NCBI RefSeq assembly: GCF_016924665.1
Contig: NZ_JAFFJT010000032.1
Location: 1-64,000 of the forward strand
Reading direction: 5' to 3'
Source: Nocardioides sp. SYSU D00038
Lineage (GTDB): Bacteria; Actinomycetota; Actinomycetes; Propionibacteriales; Nocardioidaceae
DNA length: 64,000 nt
Numbering within the stretch: position 1 is the stretch's first letter; every line of letters begins with the position of its first letter. A model generated the notes under the pieces. That model was given only the letters and a program-made list of their open reading frames with translations, did not search any database and had not been told where the DNA came from. Below are positions 1 to 8,094 of this stretch, piece by piece. The position numbers were made by a program, and so were the translations under genes.

Positions 1-104
1 GGGGGGCCCCCCCCGACGCTCGCTGGCGCTCGCTGCTCGACCACCGGGCCGAGTTCACCTACCCGACACACGACGGTGACCCCGACGCCACGCCCGCGCC
101 GTAG
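1..104 (+). CDS. C-terminal end of an unidentified protein (partial)
   Basis: Only about 33 codons lie in the window; the frame starting at base 3 runs to a TAG at 102-104 and the peptide ends DGDPDATPAP. The 5' end is outside the window and no domain can be recognised. The next gene starts 40 bp further on, on the same strand. The first bases are an abrupt G run followed by a C run, so the edge itself may be unreliable. Confidence 0.35.
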   Translation, partial: GAPPDARWRSLLDHRAEFTYPTHDGDPDATPAP

Positions 105-143
105 CGTCTCGGGCACCGCCTCCCCCGACCGCCCGGAGCTCCC

Positions 144-326
144 ATGGTCGTCCGTCTGCTCACCCGGATCAGGTCCTGGCCGGTCGAGTCCCAGCTCGGG
201 GCGCGGCGCAACGCGATGGTGGCGTGCACGGCGCTCGCGCGGCGGCGGGCCGAGCGGGAGGACGTGGAGGCCTACCTGGCGGCGCGAGGCGCGGCACCCG
301 ACGCCGCCCGCGCCGCTCACGCCTGA
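144..326 (+). CDS. Small hypothetical protein, 60 aa
   Basis: A 60-residue basic, helix-prone protein with no recognisable domain. It starts at an ATG preceded by a purine-rich GGAG stretch and ends 35 bp before the alpha/beta hydrolase gene on the same strand. It is rich in Arg and Ala and has no signal peptide or membrane segment. Codon use matches its neighbours, with strong G/C at third positions. The function is unknown; it may be cotranscribed with the flanking genes. Confidence 0.45.
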   Translation: MVVRLLTRIRSWPVESQLGARRNAMVACTALARRRAEREDVEAYLAARGAAPDAARAAHA

Positions 327-361
327 CCCGGGGTCACGGCCCCTCGGGCACAATGGCCCGC

Positions 362-1273
362 ATGCCGACTGCCGCGAAGACCGGCCCCACGCCGACGCTG
401 GCCTACTGCGACGTCCTCTCCGACGACGGAACCAGGTTGCGGGCCTGGACCAACGACGCCGAGGGCGTCATCGACGGGCCCACCGTCGTGCTCTGCAACG
501 GACTCGGCACCAGCGCCTGGACCTGGCCGGCGCTGCTCGAGCCCGACTGCGGCGTCCGCGTCGTGTCCTGGTACCACCGCGGCACCGGGGGGTCCGACCG
601 TCCCGCCGACCCCAGCCGGGTCCACATCGAGGAGTTCGTCGAGGACGGGCTCTCGGTCATGGACGCGTTCGGCATCGACAGGGCGGTGCTGGCCGGCTGG
701 TCGATGGGCGTCAACACGGCGTTCGAGCTGGCCTTCCGCCACCCCGAGCGGGTGACCGGGCTGTTCGCGGTCGCGGGCGTGCCGGGCGACACGTTCGCCA
801 CCATGCTGGCGCCGCTGCGGGTGCCGCGCCCGGTGGCCCGGCTGCTCACGGTGAACTTCGCGCGGACCCTCAAGTACGCCGGTCGCGGCCTCACCCCGAT
901 CGCCCGGCGGCTCCCGGTCGGGCGGAAGGCGGCTGCGGTGGTCAGCCACTCGGGCTTCATGCTGCCGGTGCCCGACCTCGACAACACCGCGACCGCGATC
1001 CGGGAGTTCCTGGCCACCCCCGTCGAGTGGTACATGCACCTCGCGCTCACCACCTCCGAGCACGCCCGGGTCTCGCTCAGCGGCATCCGGGTGCCGGTGG
1101 CGTTCGTGGCCGGCACCTACGACCTGCTGGCCGGGGCGCGCGACATGGCCTCGGCAGCCGCCCGGATCGACGGCGCGACGTACGTCGAGCTGCGCGGCTC
1201 CCACTTCATCGCCATGGAGCAGCCGGACGTCGTGCACGACCTGCTGCTCCGGTTCCTCGACCGGGTGGGCTGA
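362..1273 (+). CDS. Alpha/beta hydrolase, 303 aa
   Basis: This is a cytoplasmic alpha/beta-fold hydrolase of unknown substrate. The nucleophile elbow is GWSMG with Ser near residue 114. The acid is probably the Asp of TYDLLAG near residue 254, and the histidine is in GSHFIAMEQ near residue 281. The loop after the first strand reads LCNGLGTS instead of the usual HG motif, which places it in the group that includes proline iminopeptidase-like and chloroperoxidase-like hydrolases. The start is the ATG at 362; an ATG at 353 would add three residues. The next gene begins 2 bp after its stop, so the two are probably translated from one message. Confidence 0.85.
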   Translation: MPTAAKTGPTPTLAYCDVLSDDGTRLRAWTNDAEGVIDGPTVVLCNGLGTSAWTWPALLEPDCGVRVVSWYHRGTGGSDRPADPSRVHIEEFVEDGLSVMDAFGIDRAVLAGWSMGVNTAFELAFRHPERVTGLFAVAGVPGDTFATMLAPLRVPRPVARLLTVNFARTLKYAGRGLTPIARRLPVGRKAAAVVSHSGFMLPVPDLDNTATAIREFLATPVEWYMHLALTTSEHARVSLSGIRVPVAFVAGTYDLLAGARDMASAAARIDGATYVELRGSHFIAMEQPDVVHDLLLRFLDRVG

Positions 1274-1274
1274 C

Positions 1275-2441
1275 GTGCACCGCCGGCTCCTCCCGGTCGC
1301 GTCCGCCTGCGTGGCGCTGGCCCTCGCGGGCGGCCTCGCCGCGTGCAGCGGCGGCGGCAACGAGACCGTGGTCGAGGTGGAGCCGTCGGTCGCGCCCTCC
1401 GGCACCGCGTCGTCGCCCAGCGCCACCGGCACGAGCAGCCCGACGACGTCGGGCAGCGCCGAGCCCGGCAGCGACGGTCCGCCCGAGGTGGTGGAGGTGG
1501 TCGCCCGCGAGCTGGCGGTGCCGTGGGGCATCGCGTTCTTCCCCAACGGCGACGCGATCGTCACCGAGCGCGACTCCGCCCGGGTGCTGCGGATCGACGG
1601 CAAGACCCGCAAGGTCGTCGAGGTGGGGCAGGTCGGCGAGGCCGCACCCCAGGGTGAGGGCGGCCTGATGGGCGTGGCGATCGACCCGGCGTTCCGCGAG
1701 AACCGGTTCGTCTACTTCTACGTCTCCACGGCCAGCGACAACCGGATCGTCCGAGCCCGGCTCGAGGACGGCGAGCTCGGCCCCACCAGCGCGCTGCTCA
1801 CCGGCATCCCGGTGGGGCAGATCCACGACGGCGGCCGGCTGGCGTTCGGCCCCGACGGCTACCTCTACGCCTCCACCGGCGAGATCGGCGAGGGCGAGCG
1901 CGCCCAGGATCGCGACGACCTCGCCGGCAAGATCCTGCGGATCACCACCAACGGCGACCCTGCGCCGAGCAACCCGTTCGGCACGCCGGTGTTCTCCTAC
2001 GGCCACCGCAACGTGCAGGGCCTGGCCTTCGCCGACCAGCAGCTGTGGGCCTCGGAGTTCGGGCAGAACACCTTCGACGAGCTCAACCGGATCGACCGCG
2101 GCCGCAACTACGGCTGGCCCGAGGTCGAGGGCACGGGCGGCCAGGGCCGCGGCTTCACCGACCCGCAGGCCACCTGGGACACCGCCGAGGCCTCCCCCTC
2201 CGGCCTCGCCTTCGCCGACGGGGCGCTCTGGATGGCGGCCCTGCGCGGCTCGCGGCTGTGGCGGATCCCGGTCGAGGGCGACCGCGCCGGAGAGCCCGAG
2301 GGCTTCTTCGTCGGCGAGTACGGCCGGATGCGCACCGTCGTCACCACCCCCGACGGCGACCTGTGGGTCACCACCAGCAACCAGGACGGCCGTGGCAACC
2401 CGGCCGACGACGACGACCGAATCCTGCTGGTCCGCCCCTGA
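1275..2441 (+). CDS. PQQ-dependent sugar dehydrogenase-type lipoprotein, 388 aa
   Basis: This is a secreted beta-propeller protein of the glucose/sorbosone dehydrogenase family, which oxidises sugars using PQQ. The GTG start is followed by a signal peptide with the lipobox LAAC near residue 17, so it is predicted to be lipid-anchored on the outer face of the membrane. A Ser/Thr/Pro linker precedes the propeller. Family signatures include LAVPWGIAF, GEGGLMGVA, DGGRLAFGPDGYLY and GHRNVQGLAF; the last contains the His-Arg expected near the cofactor site. It follows the hydrolase gene by 2 bp. Actual PQQ use is family knowledge, and no PQQ synthesis genes are in this window. Confidence 0.88.
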   Translation: MHRRLLPVASACVALALAGGLAACSGGGNETVVEVEPSVAPSGTASSPSATGTSSPTTSGSAEPGSDGPPEVVEVVARELAVPWGIAFFPNGDAIVTERDSARVLRIDGKTRKVVEVGQVGEAAPQGEGGLMGVAIDPAFRENRFVYFYVSTASDNRIVRARLEDGELGPTSALLTGIPVGQIHDGGRLAFGPDGYLYASTGEIGEGERAQDRDDLAGKILRITTNGDPAPSNPFGTPVFSYGHRNVQGLAFADQQLWASEFGQNTFDELNRIDRGRNYGWPEVEGTGGQGRGFTDPQATWDTAEASPSGLAFADGALWMAALRGSRLWRIPVEGDRAGEPEGFFVGEYGRMRTVVTTPDGDLWVTTSNQDGRGNPADDDDRILLVRP

Positions 2442-2452
2442 CGACCGTGAGC

Positions 2453-2483
2453 GGCGCCCGGCGACCGGTTGGTCGCGGGCGCC
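2453..2483. terminator. Hairpin between convergent genes
   Basis: GGCGCCCGGCGACC and GGTCGCGGGCGCC pair with a single bulged G around a short loop. The hairpin lies between the convergent stops at 2441 and 2510 and so could terminate transcription from both sides. There is no T run on either side. Confidence 0.55.
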
Positions 2484-2509
2484 ACCCACGTGGCGTCGAC
2501 CCCCTCGGC

Positions 2510-3295
2510 TCAGACGGTCGGCACGGTCCCGCCGTCGATCACGTACTCGGCCCCGACGATGGCCGAGGCGCGGTCCGAGACCAGGAAGCCGACCAGGTCC
2601 GCGATCTCCTCGGTGCGGGCGAACCTGCCCAGCGGGACCCCGCCGAGGGAGTCGAGGACGCTCTGCTCCGCCTCCTCGCGGGTGGTGCCGTTGCCGTCGG
2701 CGATGGAGTCCACGAAGCGTTCGTAGGCCTCCGTCTGGATCCCGCCCGGGCTGATCGTGTTCACCCGCACGCCGCGCGGTGCCAGCTCGTTCGCGAGGCC
2801 CTTGCTGTACGTGCGCAGCGCGGCCTTCGCCGAGGCGTAGGGCAGCGACGCCTCGTGGAGCGGCATGTCGCGCTGGATCGACCCGAAGTGCAGGACGACC
2901 CCCGACCCCGACTCGAGCATGGCCGGGAGGAGTGCTCGATCGAGTCGCACCGCCCCGAGGAAGTTCAGGTTCAGCTCGACCAGCCACTGCTCCTCGGTGA
3001 TGACGGCGAACCCGCCGGGCGGCGTGGAGGACCCGCCGACCACGTGGACCAGGATGTCCAGCGCGCCGTGCTCCGCGATGCGGTCGGCCACGGTCGCCGC
3101 GCCTCGGGCCGTGGCGGTGTCCGCCTCGATGAAGCGGTCGGGGCGGTCGTAGCCCTCCGGCATGGTCCGGGCGGTCGCCCAGACATCGGCGCCCATGGTC
3201 CGGAGCCTGTCGACGACGGCCCTGCCGGAGCCCTTCGAACCGCCGGTGACCAGCGCCCTGCGACCGTCGAGGCGGTCGCGATCCTCGTGTGCCAT
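2510..3295 (-). CDS. SDR family oxidoreductase, 261 aa
   Basis: This is a classical short-chain dehydrogenase. The N-terminal NAD(P)-binding turn reads [10 protein letters not shown], with Ser where Ile is usual. The catalytic Tyr and Lys are in YASAKAAL. The C-terminal end [14 protein letters not shown] is typical of the family. The ATG at 3295 is chosen because GAGGAGAAG lies just upstream; the open frame continues further upstream but without SDR-like sequence. It is the last gene of a three-gene operon (SnoaL-like, lipase-like, SDR) transcribed away from the MerR regulator at 4842. The substrate cannot be read from the sequence. Confidence 0.88.
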   Translation of the reverse strand: MAHEDRDRLDGRRALVTGGSKGSGRAVVDRLRTMGADVWATARTMPEGYDRPDRFIEADTATARGAATVADRIAEHGALDILVHVVGGSSTPPGGFAVITEEQWLVELNLNFLGAVRLDRALLPAMLESGSGVVLHFGSIQRDMPLHEASLPYASAKAALRTYSKGLANELAPRGVRVNTISPGGIQTEAYERFVDSIADGNGTTREEAEQSVLDSLGGVPLGRFARTEEIADLVGFLVSDRASAIVGAEYVIDGGTVPTV

Positions 3296-3377
3296 GTCTT
3301 CTCCTCGTCGTGTGTGGTGTCGGTGCTGCGGGTCGTCGGTGGGGCGACCGGCGCCGGTGCGCGCCGGGGCCCGTCGC

Positions 3378-4391
3378 TCAGCTGCTGAGCTGCCTGCGCA
3401 GCCAGGCCGCGCGTGCTGCGATCGCGTCCTGCGAGATCGCGGCGCCGGGGACCACGACGTCGAAGCCGTGGAACCCGCCGGGCCAGACGTGCAGCTCGGC
3501 GCGTCCGCCCGCCTGCCAGATGCGGCACGCGTAGGCGACGTCCTCGTCACGGAAGGTCTCCGCCGAGCCGACGTCGATGAAGGTCGGCGGGAGCCCGGTC
3601 AGGTCGGTGGCGCGCGCCGGCGCGGCGTACGGCGCGACGTCCGGGCCGCCGCGGACGTCGGCACCGAGGAGGGCGTTCCACCCCGTCTCGTTGGACGACC
3701 TGTCCCAGATGCCGAGGCCCCGCATCTGGTGGCTGGAGGGAGAGTCGTTGCGGTCGTCGAGCATTGGGCACAGCAGCAGCTGGGCGAAGACCGAGGGGCC
3801 GCCGCGGTCCCGCGCCAACAGGGTCACGGCCGCCGCGAGGCCACCGCCGGCGCTCGTCCCTGCGACGACGACCCGGTCCGGGTCGATGTCGAGCTCGCCG
3901 GCGTGGGTGGCCGTCCACACCAGGCCGGCGTAGCAGTCCTCGACCGGACCGGGGTGCGGCGTCTCGGGTGCGAGCCGGTACTCGACCGACACCACCGCCA
4001 GTCCCAGCGGCGCGGCCAGGGCCAGCATCTCGACCAGGCCGAACCGGTTGTCACCGACGATCATCCCCCCGCCGTGCACGTGGTAGATCGCTGCCGTGGG
4101 TGCGGGTGCGTCGTTCGGCAGGCAGATCAGGAGCGAGATGTCGGGCGCTCCCTCCGGCCCGGGGACGGCGCGCTCCTCCACGCGGTAGGTGCCGTCACGC
4201 GACAGCACCGCGTCGGTCGGCGGCTCCACGCCGGGCACCGGCTGGCGCATCTCGGCGATGTTGTCGGGCCGGTACGCGTCGGGGGCTCGCAGGCTCGCCA
4301 GCACCTCGACCACCGGGGCGAGCTCGGGGTCGAACGGCGGTGGCGGTGCGTCGAGCCCGGTCGGCGACGCCTCGGGGCCTTCGCTCGTCAT
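3378..4391 (-). CDS. HSL-type alpha/beta hydrolase (esterase/lipase), 337 aa
   Basis: This is an esterase of the hormone-sensitive lipase group. It carries the oxyanion-hole motif HVHGGGM and the nucleophile elbow GTSAGG. The acid is probably in the [12 protein letters not shown] region and the catalytic His is in GGFHGFD near the C terminus. The ATG at 4391 follows a strong GGAGGAGAG ribosome binding site. It lies 23 bp after the SnoaL-like gene and 82 bp before the SDR gene in the same orientation. Together with these partners it suggests handling of an ester- or carbonyl-containing compound, which is inference. Confidence 0.88.
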   Translation of the reverse strand: MTSEGPEASPTGLDAPPPPFDPELAPVVEVLASLRAPDAYRPDNIAEMRQPVPGVEPPTDAVLSRDGTYRVEERAVPGPEGAPDISLLICLPNDAPAPTAAIYHVHGGGMIVGDNRFGLVEMLALAAPLGLAVVSVEYRLAPETPHPGPVEDCYAGLVWTATHAGELDIDPDRVVVAGTSAGGGLAAAVTLLARDRGGPSVFAQLLLCPMLDDRNDSPSSHQMRGLGIWDRSSNETGWNALLGADVRGGPDVAPYAAPARATDLTGLPPTFIDVGSAETFRDEDVAYACRIWQAGGRAELHVWPGGFHGFDVVVPGAAISQDAIAARAAWLRRQLSS

Positions 4392-4414
4392 GTCTCTCCT
4401 CCGGACGGGGCCGG

Positions 4415-4762
4415 TCAGCCCGCGACGATGTCGAGTCGCGCGATCCGGTCGCCGTCGAGCACGAACCGGTAGTCCAGGTCGGCGGTCCCGCCGGGGAAGT
4501 CGCCCTCGAGGTGGTGGCCGACCACCCACGTGTCGCCGTCGCGACGTACGCCGGTGAGCTCGGTGGTGTAGGTGAACTCGGCCCCGGCCTCGGTGACGAA
4601 GCTCCTGAGGGAGTCCTCGCCGCTGAAGGACTCTCCGATGTCGGTGATCACGGCCGCGGGCGTCAGCAGGCTCAGGGCGGTGTCGGCGTCGCGAGCCTCC
4701 TGGGCGACCAGGAAGGCGCGGATCGTGGTGGGCAGCTGCTCGGTGTGGGTGTTGGTGTCCAT
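4415..4762 (-). CDS. SnoaL-like / NTF2-fold protein, 115 aa
   Basis: This is a small alpha+beta cone protein of the SnoaL/NTF2 superfamily. The length is typical, and the features include an N-terminal helix (IRAFLVAQEARDADTAL), a central DIGESFSGED segment and a C-terminal sheet ending YRFVLDGDRIARLDI. Members act as small cyclases, isomerases or binding proteins, and the residues do not single one out. The ATG at 4762 faces the MerR regulator across an 80-bp intergenic region that holds a MerR-type dyad. It is the first gene of the SnoaL-lipase-SDR operon. Confidence 0.75.
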   Translation of the reverse strand: MDTNTHTEQLPTTIRAFLVAQEARDADTALSLLTPAAVITDIGESFSGEDSLRSFVTEAGAEFTYTTELTGVRRDGDTWVVGHHLEGDFPGGTADLDYRFVLDGDRIARLDIVAG

Positions 4763-4803
4763 GCACTCGAGCCTGGACACTCGGGCCGTGCGAGAGTCAA
4801 GGA

Positions 4804-4832
4804 CTGGAGTCTCCCCCAGGGGGAGGGTCCAG
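4804..4832. promoter_or_regulatory. MerR-type operator dyad
   Basis: CTGGAGTCTCCCCC and GGGGGAGGGTCCAG form an inverted repeat with 12 of 14 matches around one central base. It ends 9 bp before the regulator's ATG and lies about 40 bp from the divergent SnoaL-like gene. Dyads of this form sit in the long promoter spacers bound by MerR-family activators, so it probably controls both directions. This assignment rests on position and shape. Confidence 0.65.
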
Positions 4833-4841
4833 ACTTCGACC

Positions 4842-5702
4842 ATGTTGGCGATCGGTGAGTTCTCGCGGTTGACCCACCTCAGCATCCGCACGCTGCGGCG
4901 CTACCACGAGGTGGGGCTGCTCGAGCCGGAGCTGGTGGATGCGTCCAGCGGCTACCGCTACTACTCCAGCGACCAGATCCCGACCGCGCAGGTGATCAAC
5001 AGGCTGCGCGAGCTCGACGTCCCGCTCGCCGACGTCCAGCGCATCCTGCGCAGTCCCGACCCCGGGCAGCGCTCGGCGCTGGTCGCCGAGCACCTCGGGC
5101 GCCTGGAGTCGGAATTGGCGCGCACCCGCGTGGCGGTCAGCTCGCTGCGCAGGTTGCTCGCGCCCGAGCCCGCGCCGTTGCAGGTCGAGCTGCGCGCCGA
5201 GCCCGCGGTCACGGTCGCCGCGGTCGAGGACGAGGTGAGCGCCGACGACGTCGTCGCCTGGTTCGCCGGGGCGATGGCGGAGCTGGACGCAGCCCTGGGT
5301 CCGGAGGCCAGCACCGGACCACCCGGGGGGCTGTACGACAACGGGCTCTTCGAGCACGGCCGCGGTCGCCTGCTGCTCTACCGGCACACCCCCGAGCCAC
5401 CCAGCCGCGGACGGGTCCGCCCGGTCCGGCTGCCGGCCGTCGAGCTCGCCGTCACCACCCACGAGGGCGAGCACGACGGCGTCGACGTGACCTACGGCCA
5501 GCTCGGCTCCTGGGTCGTAGACAACGCCCTCACCGTGGCGGGCCCGGTGCGGGAGCGCTACCTCGTCGGCCCGCGCGACACCGACGACAGCGCCGCGTGG
5601 CGGACCGAGATCGGTTGGCCGGTCTTCCGCGTGGCCGGGGACCTCCCTGGCCGGACGCTCGGCAGCACCCGGGCGTCCGGCCCCGACGACGGCGCCGACT
5701 GA
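4842..5702 (+). CDS. MerR family transcriptional regulator with GyrI-like ligand domain, 286 aa
   Basis: The N-terminal winged helix reads LAIGEFSRLTHLSIRTLRRY followed by the family signature YHEVGLLEP and GYRYYSSDQ. A long linker helix spans about residues 75-110. The C-terminal half resembles the GyrI/BmrR effector-binding domain, suggesting it responds to a hydrophobic or cationic ligand. The ATG at 4842 is only 9 bp from the dyad, so the message may be nearly leaderless. It probably autoregulates and activates the divergent SnoaL-lipase-SDR operon. The ligand is unknown. Confidence 0.88.
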   Translation: MLAIGEFSRLTHLSIRTLRRYHEVGLLEPELVDASSGYRYYSSDQIPTAQVINRLRELDVPLADVQRILRSPDPGQRSALVAEHLGRLESELARTRVAVSSLRRLLAPEPAPLQVELRAEPAVTVAAVEDEVSADDVVAWFAGAMAELDAALGPEASTGPPGGLYDNGLFEHGRGRLLLYRHTPEPPSRGRVRPVRLPAVELAVTTHEGEHDGVDVTYGQLGSWVVDNALTVAGPVRERYLVGPRDTDDSAAWRTEIGWPVFRVAGDLPGRTLGSTRASGPDDGAD

Positions 5703-5775
5703 GCGGACCGGGCCCGGCGAGCCCGTGGTCACGGCGCCCCGTCCGTGTCATGGTGGCGGTCCGGCTCGCACGGAA

Positions 5776-5925
5776 GTGGTGGTCCCGTTGGTCTACATCC
5801 TGGTAGCCCTGATCGTCCTCATCGTGCTGTTGGTCATCGCCAACGCGCGCCGCGGCGGCCCCGAGGCGAGCCGGCGGAACGCCCAGGGCGACGGCGGGAT
5901 CGGCTCCGGCGGCGGATCCGCCTAG
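5776..5925 (+). CDS. Small single-pass membrane protein, about 49 aa
   Basis: A GTG at 5776 (or 5779) opens a short frame with one strong membrane helix, LVYILVALIVLIVLLVIA, followed by a basic turn ARRGG and a flexible Gly/Ser-rich tail. No family can be assigned. It stands alone between the MerR gene and the ABC transporter operon and has no clear ribosome binding site. It could be a bitopic regulatory peptide, but nothing in the sequence proves a role. Confidence 0.5.
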   Translation: MVVPLVYILVALIVLIVLLVIANARRGGPEASRRNAQGDGGIGSGGGSA

Positions 5926-5979
5926 TCGGCAGGGCCGACCGGTCTCACCAGTCGACCGGGGCTTCCACCCGCTCCCCAG

Positions 5980-5999
5980 ATGTAGCATAAGTGCTACAT
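5980..5999. promoter_or_regulatory. Perfect palindromic operator before the ABC operon
   Basis: ATGTAGCA and TGCTACAT form a perfect 8-bp inverted repeat around TAAG, ending 8 bp before the ATG of the ABC ATPase gene. The site must overlap the core promoter, so repression is the likely mode and the message may be leaderless. The XRE protein at the end of the operon is the obvious candidate binder, which is inference. Confidence 0.65.
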
Positions 6000-6007
6000 T
6001 CTGTTCC

Positions 6008-6952
6008 ATGCCTGTCCCCCACGACTCCAGCCCCTCCGGGCCGAGCCCCGTGATCGCCGTGAACGACCTGCGGATGAGCTACGGCGACCACGTGGTGCTC
6101 GACGGCGTCTCGTTCACCGCTCGCCCCGGCGAGGTGCTGGCGCTGCTCGGGCCCAACGGCGCCGGCAAGAGCACGACGATCGAGATCCTCGAGGGCTTCC
6201 GCCACCGGTCCGACGGCGACGTCACCGTGCTCGGCGTCGACCCGGCCGACGCCGACGAGACGTGGCGCGCCCGGCTCGGCATCGTGCAGCAGTCGTGGCG
6301 CGACCACGGGCGGTGGCGGGTGCGCCAGCTGCTGACGCACCTCGGGGCCTACTACGCGCCGTTCTCCACGCCCTCGCGCCCGCGCCCGATGGACGTCGAC
6401 GAGCTGCTCGCGACCGTCGGCCTCACCGAGCACGCCGACCAGAAGGCCGGGGCGCTCTCCGGCGGCCAGCGGCGGCGGCTCGACGTCGCGATCGGCATCG
6501 TGGGCCGTCCCGACCTGCTCTTCCTCGACGAGCCCACCACCGGCTTCGACCCGCAGGCGCGGCGCGACTTCCACGACGTGGTGCACCGCCTCGCCGACCT
6601 GGAGGGCACCACGATCCTGCTCACCACCCACGACCTCGACGAGGCCGAGAAGCTCGCCGACCGCATCCTGATCCTCGCCGGCGGGCGCATCGTCGCCGAC
6701 GGGAGCGCGGCGGAGCTGTCGCGCGAGGTCGAGGGGCGCACCGAGGTGCGCTGGAGCCGGGACGGCGAGTACTACGTGCACGCCGCCGCCGACGCCACCC
6801 GCTTCGTGCGCGAGCTCTTCGAGCAGCACGGCGACGCCATCGGCGACCTCGAGGTCCGCCGCAGGACCCTGGAGGACAGCTACATGACCCTCGTGCAGCG
6901 CTTCGAGTCCGACCCCTCGACCGAGGCTCGGACCCTGGAGGCCGTGCGATGA
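6008..6952 (+). CDS. ABC transporter ATP-binding protein, 314 aa
   Basis: This is the nucleotide-binding subunit of an ABC-2 type exporter. It has the Walker A motif GPNGAGKSTT, the signature LSGGQRRRLD, the Walker B motif LLFLDEPTTGFDP and the switch LTTHDLDEAE. Beyond the ATPase core there is a C-terminal extension of about 90 residues, as in DrrA-like drug and lantibiotic exporters. Its stop overlaps the permease start (ATGA), so the two are translationally coupled. A perfect palindrome directly upstream suggests tight repression. The substrate is probably a drug-like or lipid-like molecule, but this is not shown by the sequence. Confidence 0.9.
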   Translation: MPVPHDSSPSGPSPVIAVNDLRMSYGDHVVLDGVSFTARPGEVLALLGPNGAGKSTTIEILEGFRHRSDGDVTVLGVDPADADETWRARLGIVQQSWRDHGRWRVRQLLTHLGAYYAPFSTPSRPRPMDVDELLATVGLTEHADQKAGALSGGQRRRLDVAIGIVGRPDLLFLDEPTTGFDPQARRDFHDVVHRLADLEGTTILLTTHDLDEAEKLADRILILAGGRIVADGSAAELSREVEGRTEVRWSRDGEYYVHAAADATRFVRELFEQHGDAIGDLEVRRRTLEDSYMTLVQRFESDPSTEARTLEAVR

Positions 6953-7830
6953 GCGACACCACGACCACCCGTCCGTCGAGCGCCGTCACGCACGCCGTGC
7001 GGCTCGGCGTACGCCGCGGCGGCATCGAGATGATGCACAGCCTGACCAACCGGGCCGACCAGATCTGGATCGTCGTGATGAACGGCATCTTCGTCGGGGT
7101 GCTCGTGCTCCAGCGCAACTCCGACCTCGCGGGCACCGGCTTCTCCCTCGCCGTCGCGACGCTCCCCGGACTCATCGGCATGAACGTCGTCATGGGCGGC
7201 TGGATGGGCACCGCGCAGATGCTGGCCGTCGAGCGGGAGGACGGCACGCTGCTCCGGGCGAAGTCGACCCCCCACGGGATGCTCGCCTACCTCGTGGCCC
7301 GCGTGACCCTCGCCGTCCTCAACACCGCGCTGGGCCTGGTGATCTTCCTCGTCGCCGGCCTGTTCCTGCTGCCCGGACTCACCGACGTACCGCTCAGCGG
7401 CTGGCTGATGCTGCTCGCGGTGTTCCTGCTCGGCATGCTCGCCACGATGCCCTGGGGAGCCGTGGTCGGCGCCTCGGTGAAGTCCGCCGGCGCCGGGTTC
7501 GGGCTGACGTTCCTGCCGATGATCGCGCTCATCGCGATCTCGGGGATCTTCTACCCCATCACCGGGATGCCCGACTGGCTCCACCCGGTCGCCCAGGCGT
7601 TCCCGGTCTACTGGCTCGGCGCGGGCATGCGCGACGCCCTGCTGCCCGACGCCGCTGCCGCCGCCGAGCTGGGCGGCCAGTTCCACACGCTCACGACGTT
7701 CGGCGTGCTGGGCGCGTACGCCGCGCTCGGCCTGCTGGTCGCACCCCGGGTGCTGCGTGCGATGGCGCGCAAGGAGTCGGGGTCGGCCGTCGAGAGCCGC
7801 AAGGCCAAGGCGATGCAGGGGTGGGGCTGA
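6949..7830 (+). CDS. ABC-2 type transporter permease, 293 aa
   Basis: This is the membrane subunit partnering the ATPase at 6008. About six hydrophobic segments follow a cytoplasmic N terminus, including GIFVGVLVLQ, TLPGLIGMNVVMGG, LAVFLLGMLATMPWG and FLPMIALIAISGIFYPITGMP; the last is typical of the ABC-2 family near the extracellular side. The start ATG overlaps the ATPase stop by 4 bp and the XRE gene begins immediately after its TGA, so the three genes form one operon. The C terminus is short and basic. Confidence 0.9.
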   Translation: MSDTTTTRPSSAVTHAVRLGVRRGGIEMMHSLTNRADQIWIVVMNGIFVGVLVLQRNSDLAGTGFSLAVATLPGLIGMNVVMGGWMGTAQMLAVEREDGTLLRAKSTPHGMLAYLVARVTLAVLNTALGLVIFLVAGLFLLPGLTDVPLSGWLMLLAVFLLGMLATMPWGAVVGASVKSAGAGFGLTFLPMIALIAISGIFYPITGMPDWLHPVAQAFPVYWLGAGMRDALLPDAAAAAELGGQFHTLTTFGVLGAYAALGLLVAPRVLRAMARKESGSAVESRKAKAMQGWG

Positions 7831-8073
7831 GTGGCGCCCCGCAACGAGTACGTCCACCAACGTATCGCGATGCTGCGCGCGGAGCGCGGCATCTCGCGCC
7901 GCGACCTCGCCGACGGCGTCGGCGTGCACTACCAGACGATCGGCTACCTCGAGCGTGGCGAGTTCAGCCCTAGCCTCCACCTGGCACTCAGCATCGCGGC
8001 GTACTTCGAGGTGCCGGTCGAGGTCATCTTCTCCCTCGAGCCGTTCCCGCGGTTGGGCGAGCAGAGCGCCTGA
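7831..8073 (+). CDS. Small XRE/Cro-CI family regulator, 80 aa
   Basis: This is a single helix-turn-helix domain with almost nothing else. The core reads RIAMLRAERGISRRDLADGVGVHYQTIGYLERGEFSPSL, followed by LALSIAAYFEVPVEVIF, the normal fifth helix. The GTG start directly follows the permease stop. Small XRE proteins of this YozG-like kind are often encoded beside ABC-2 exporters. It is the likely binder of the palindrome at 5980-5999 and would then control its own operon. Confidence 0.9.
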   Translation: MAPRNEYVHQRIAMLRAERGISRRDLADGVGVHYQTIGYLERGEFSPSLHLALSIAAYFEVPVEVIFSLEPFPRLGEQSA

Positions 8074-8094
8074 GCGATCGACGACCCTGGGTGC

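Noticed and set aside
317-1612. Minus-strand frame of 431 codons opposite the hydrolase and dehydrogenase genes
   Set aside because: It is antisense to two well-supported genes and has no recognisable domain.
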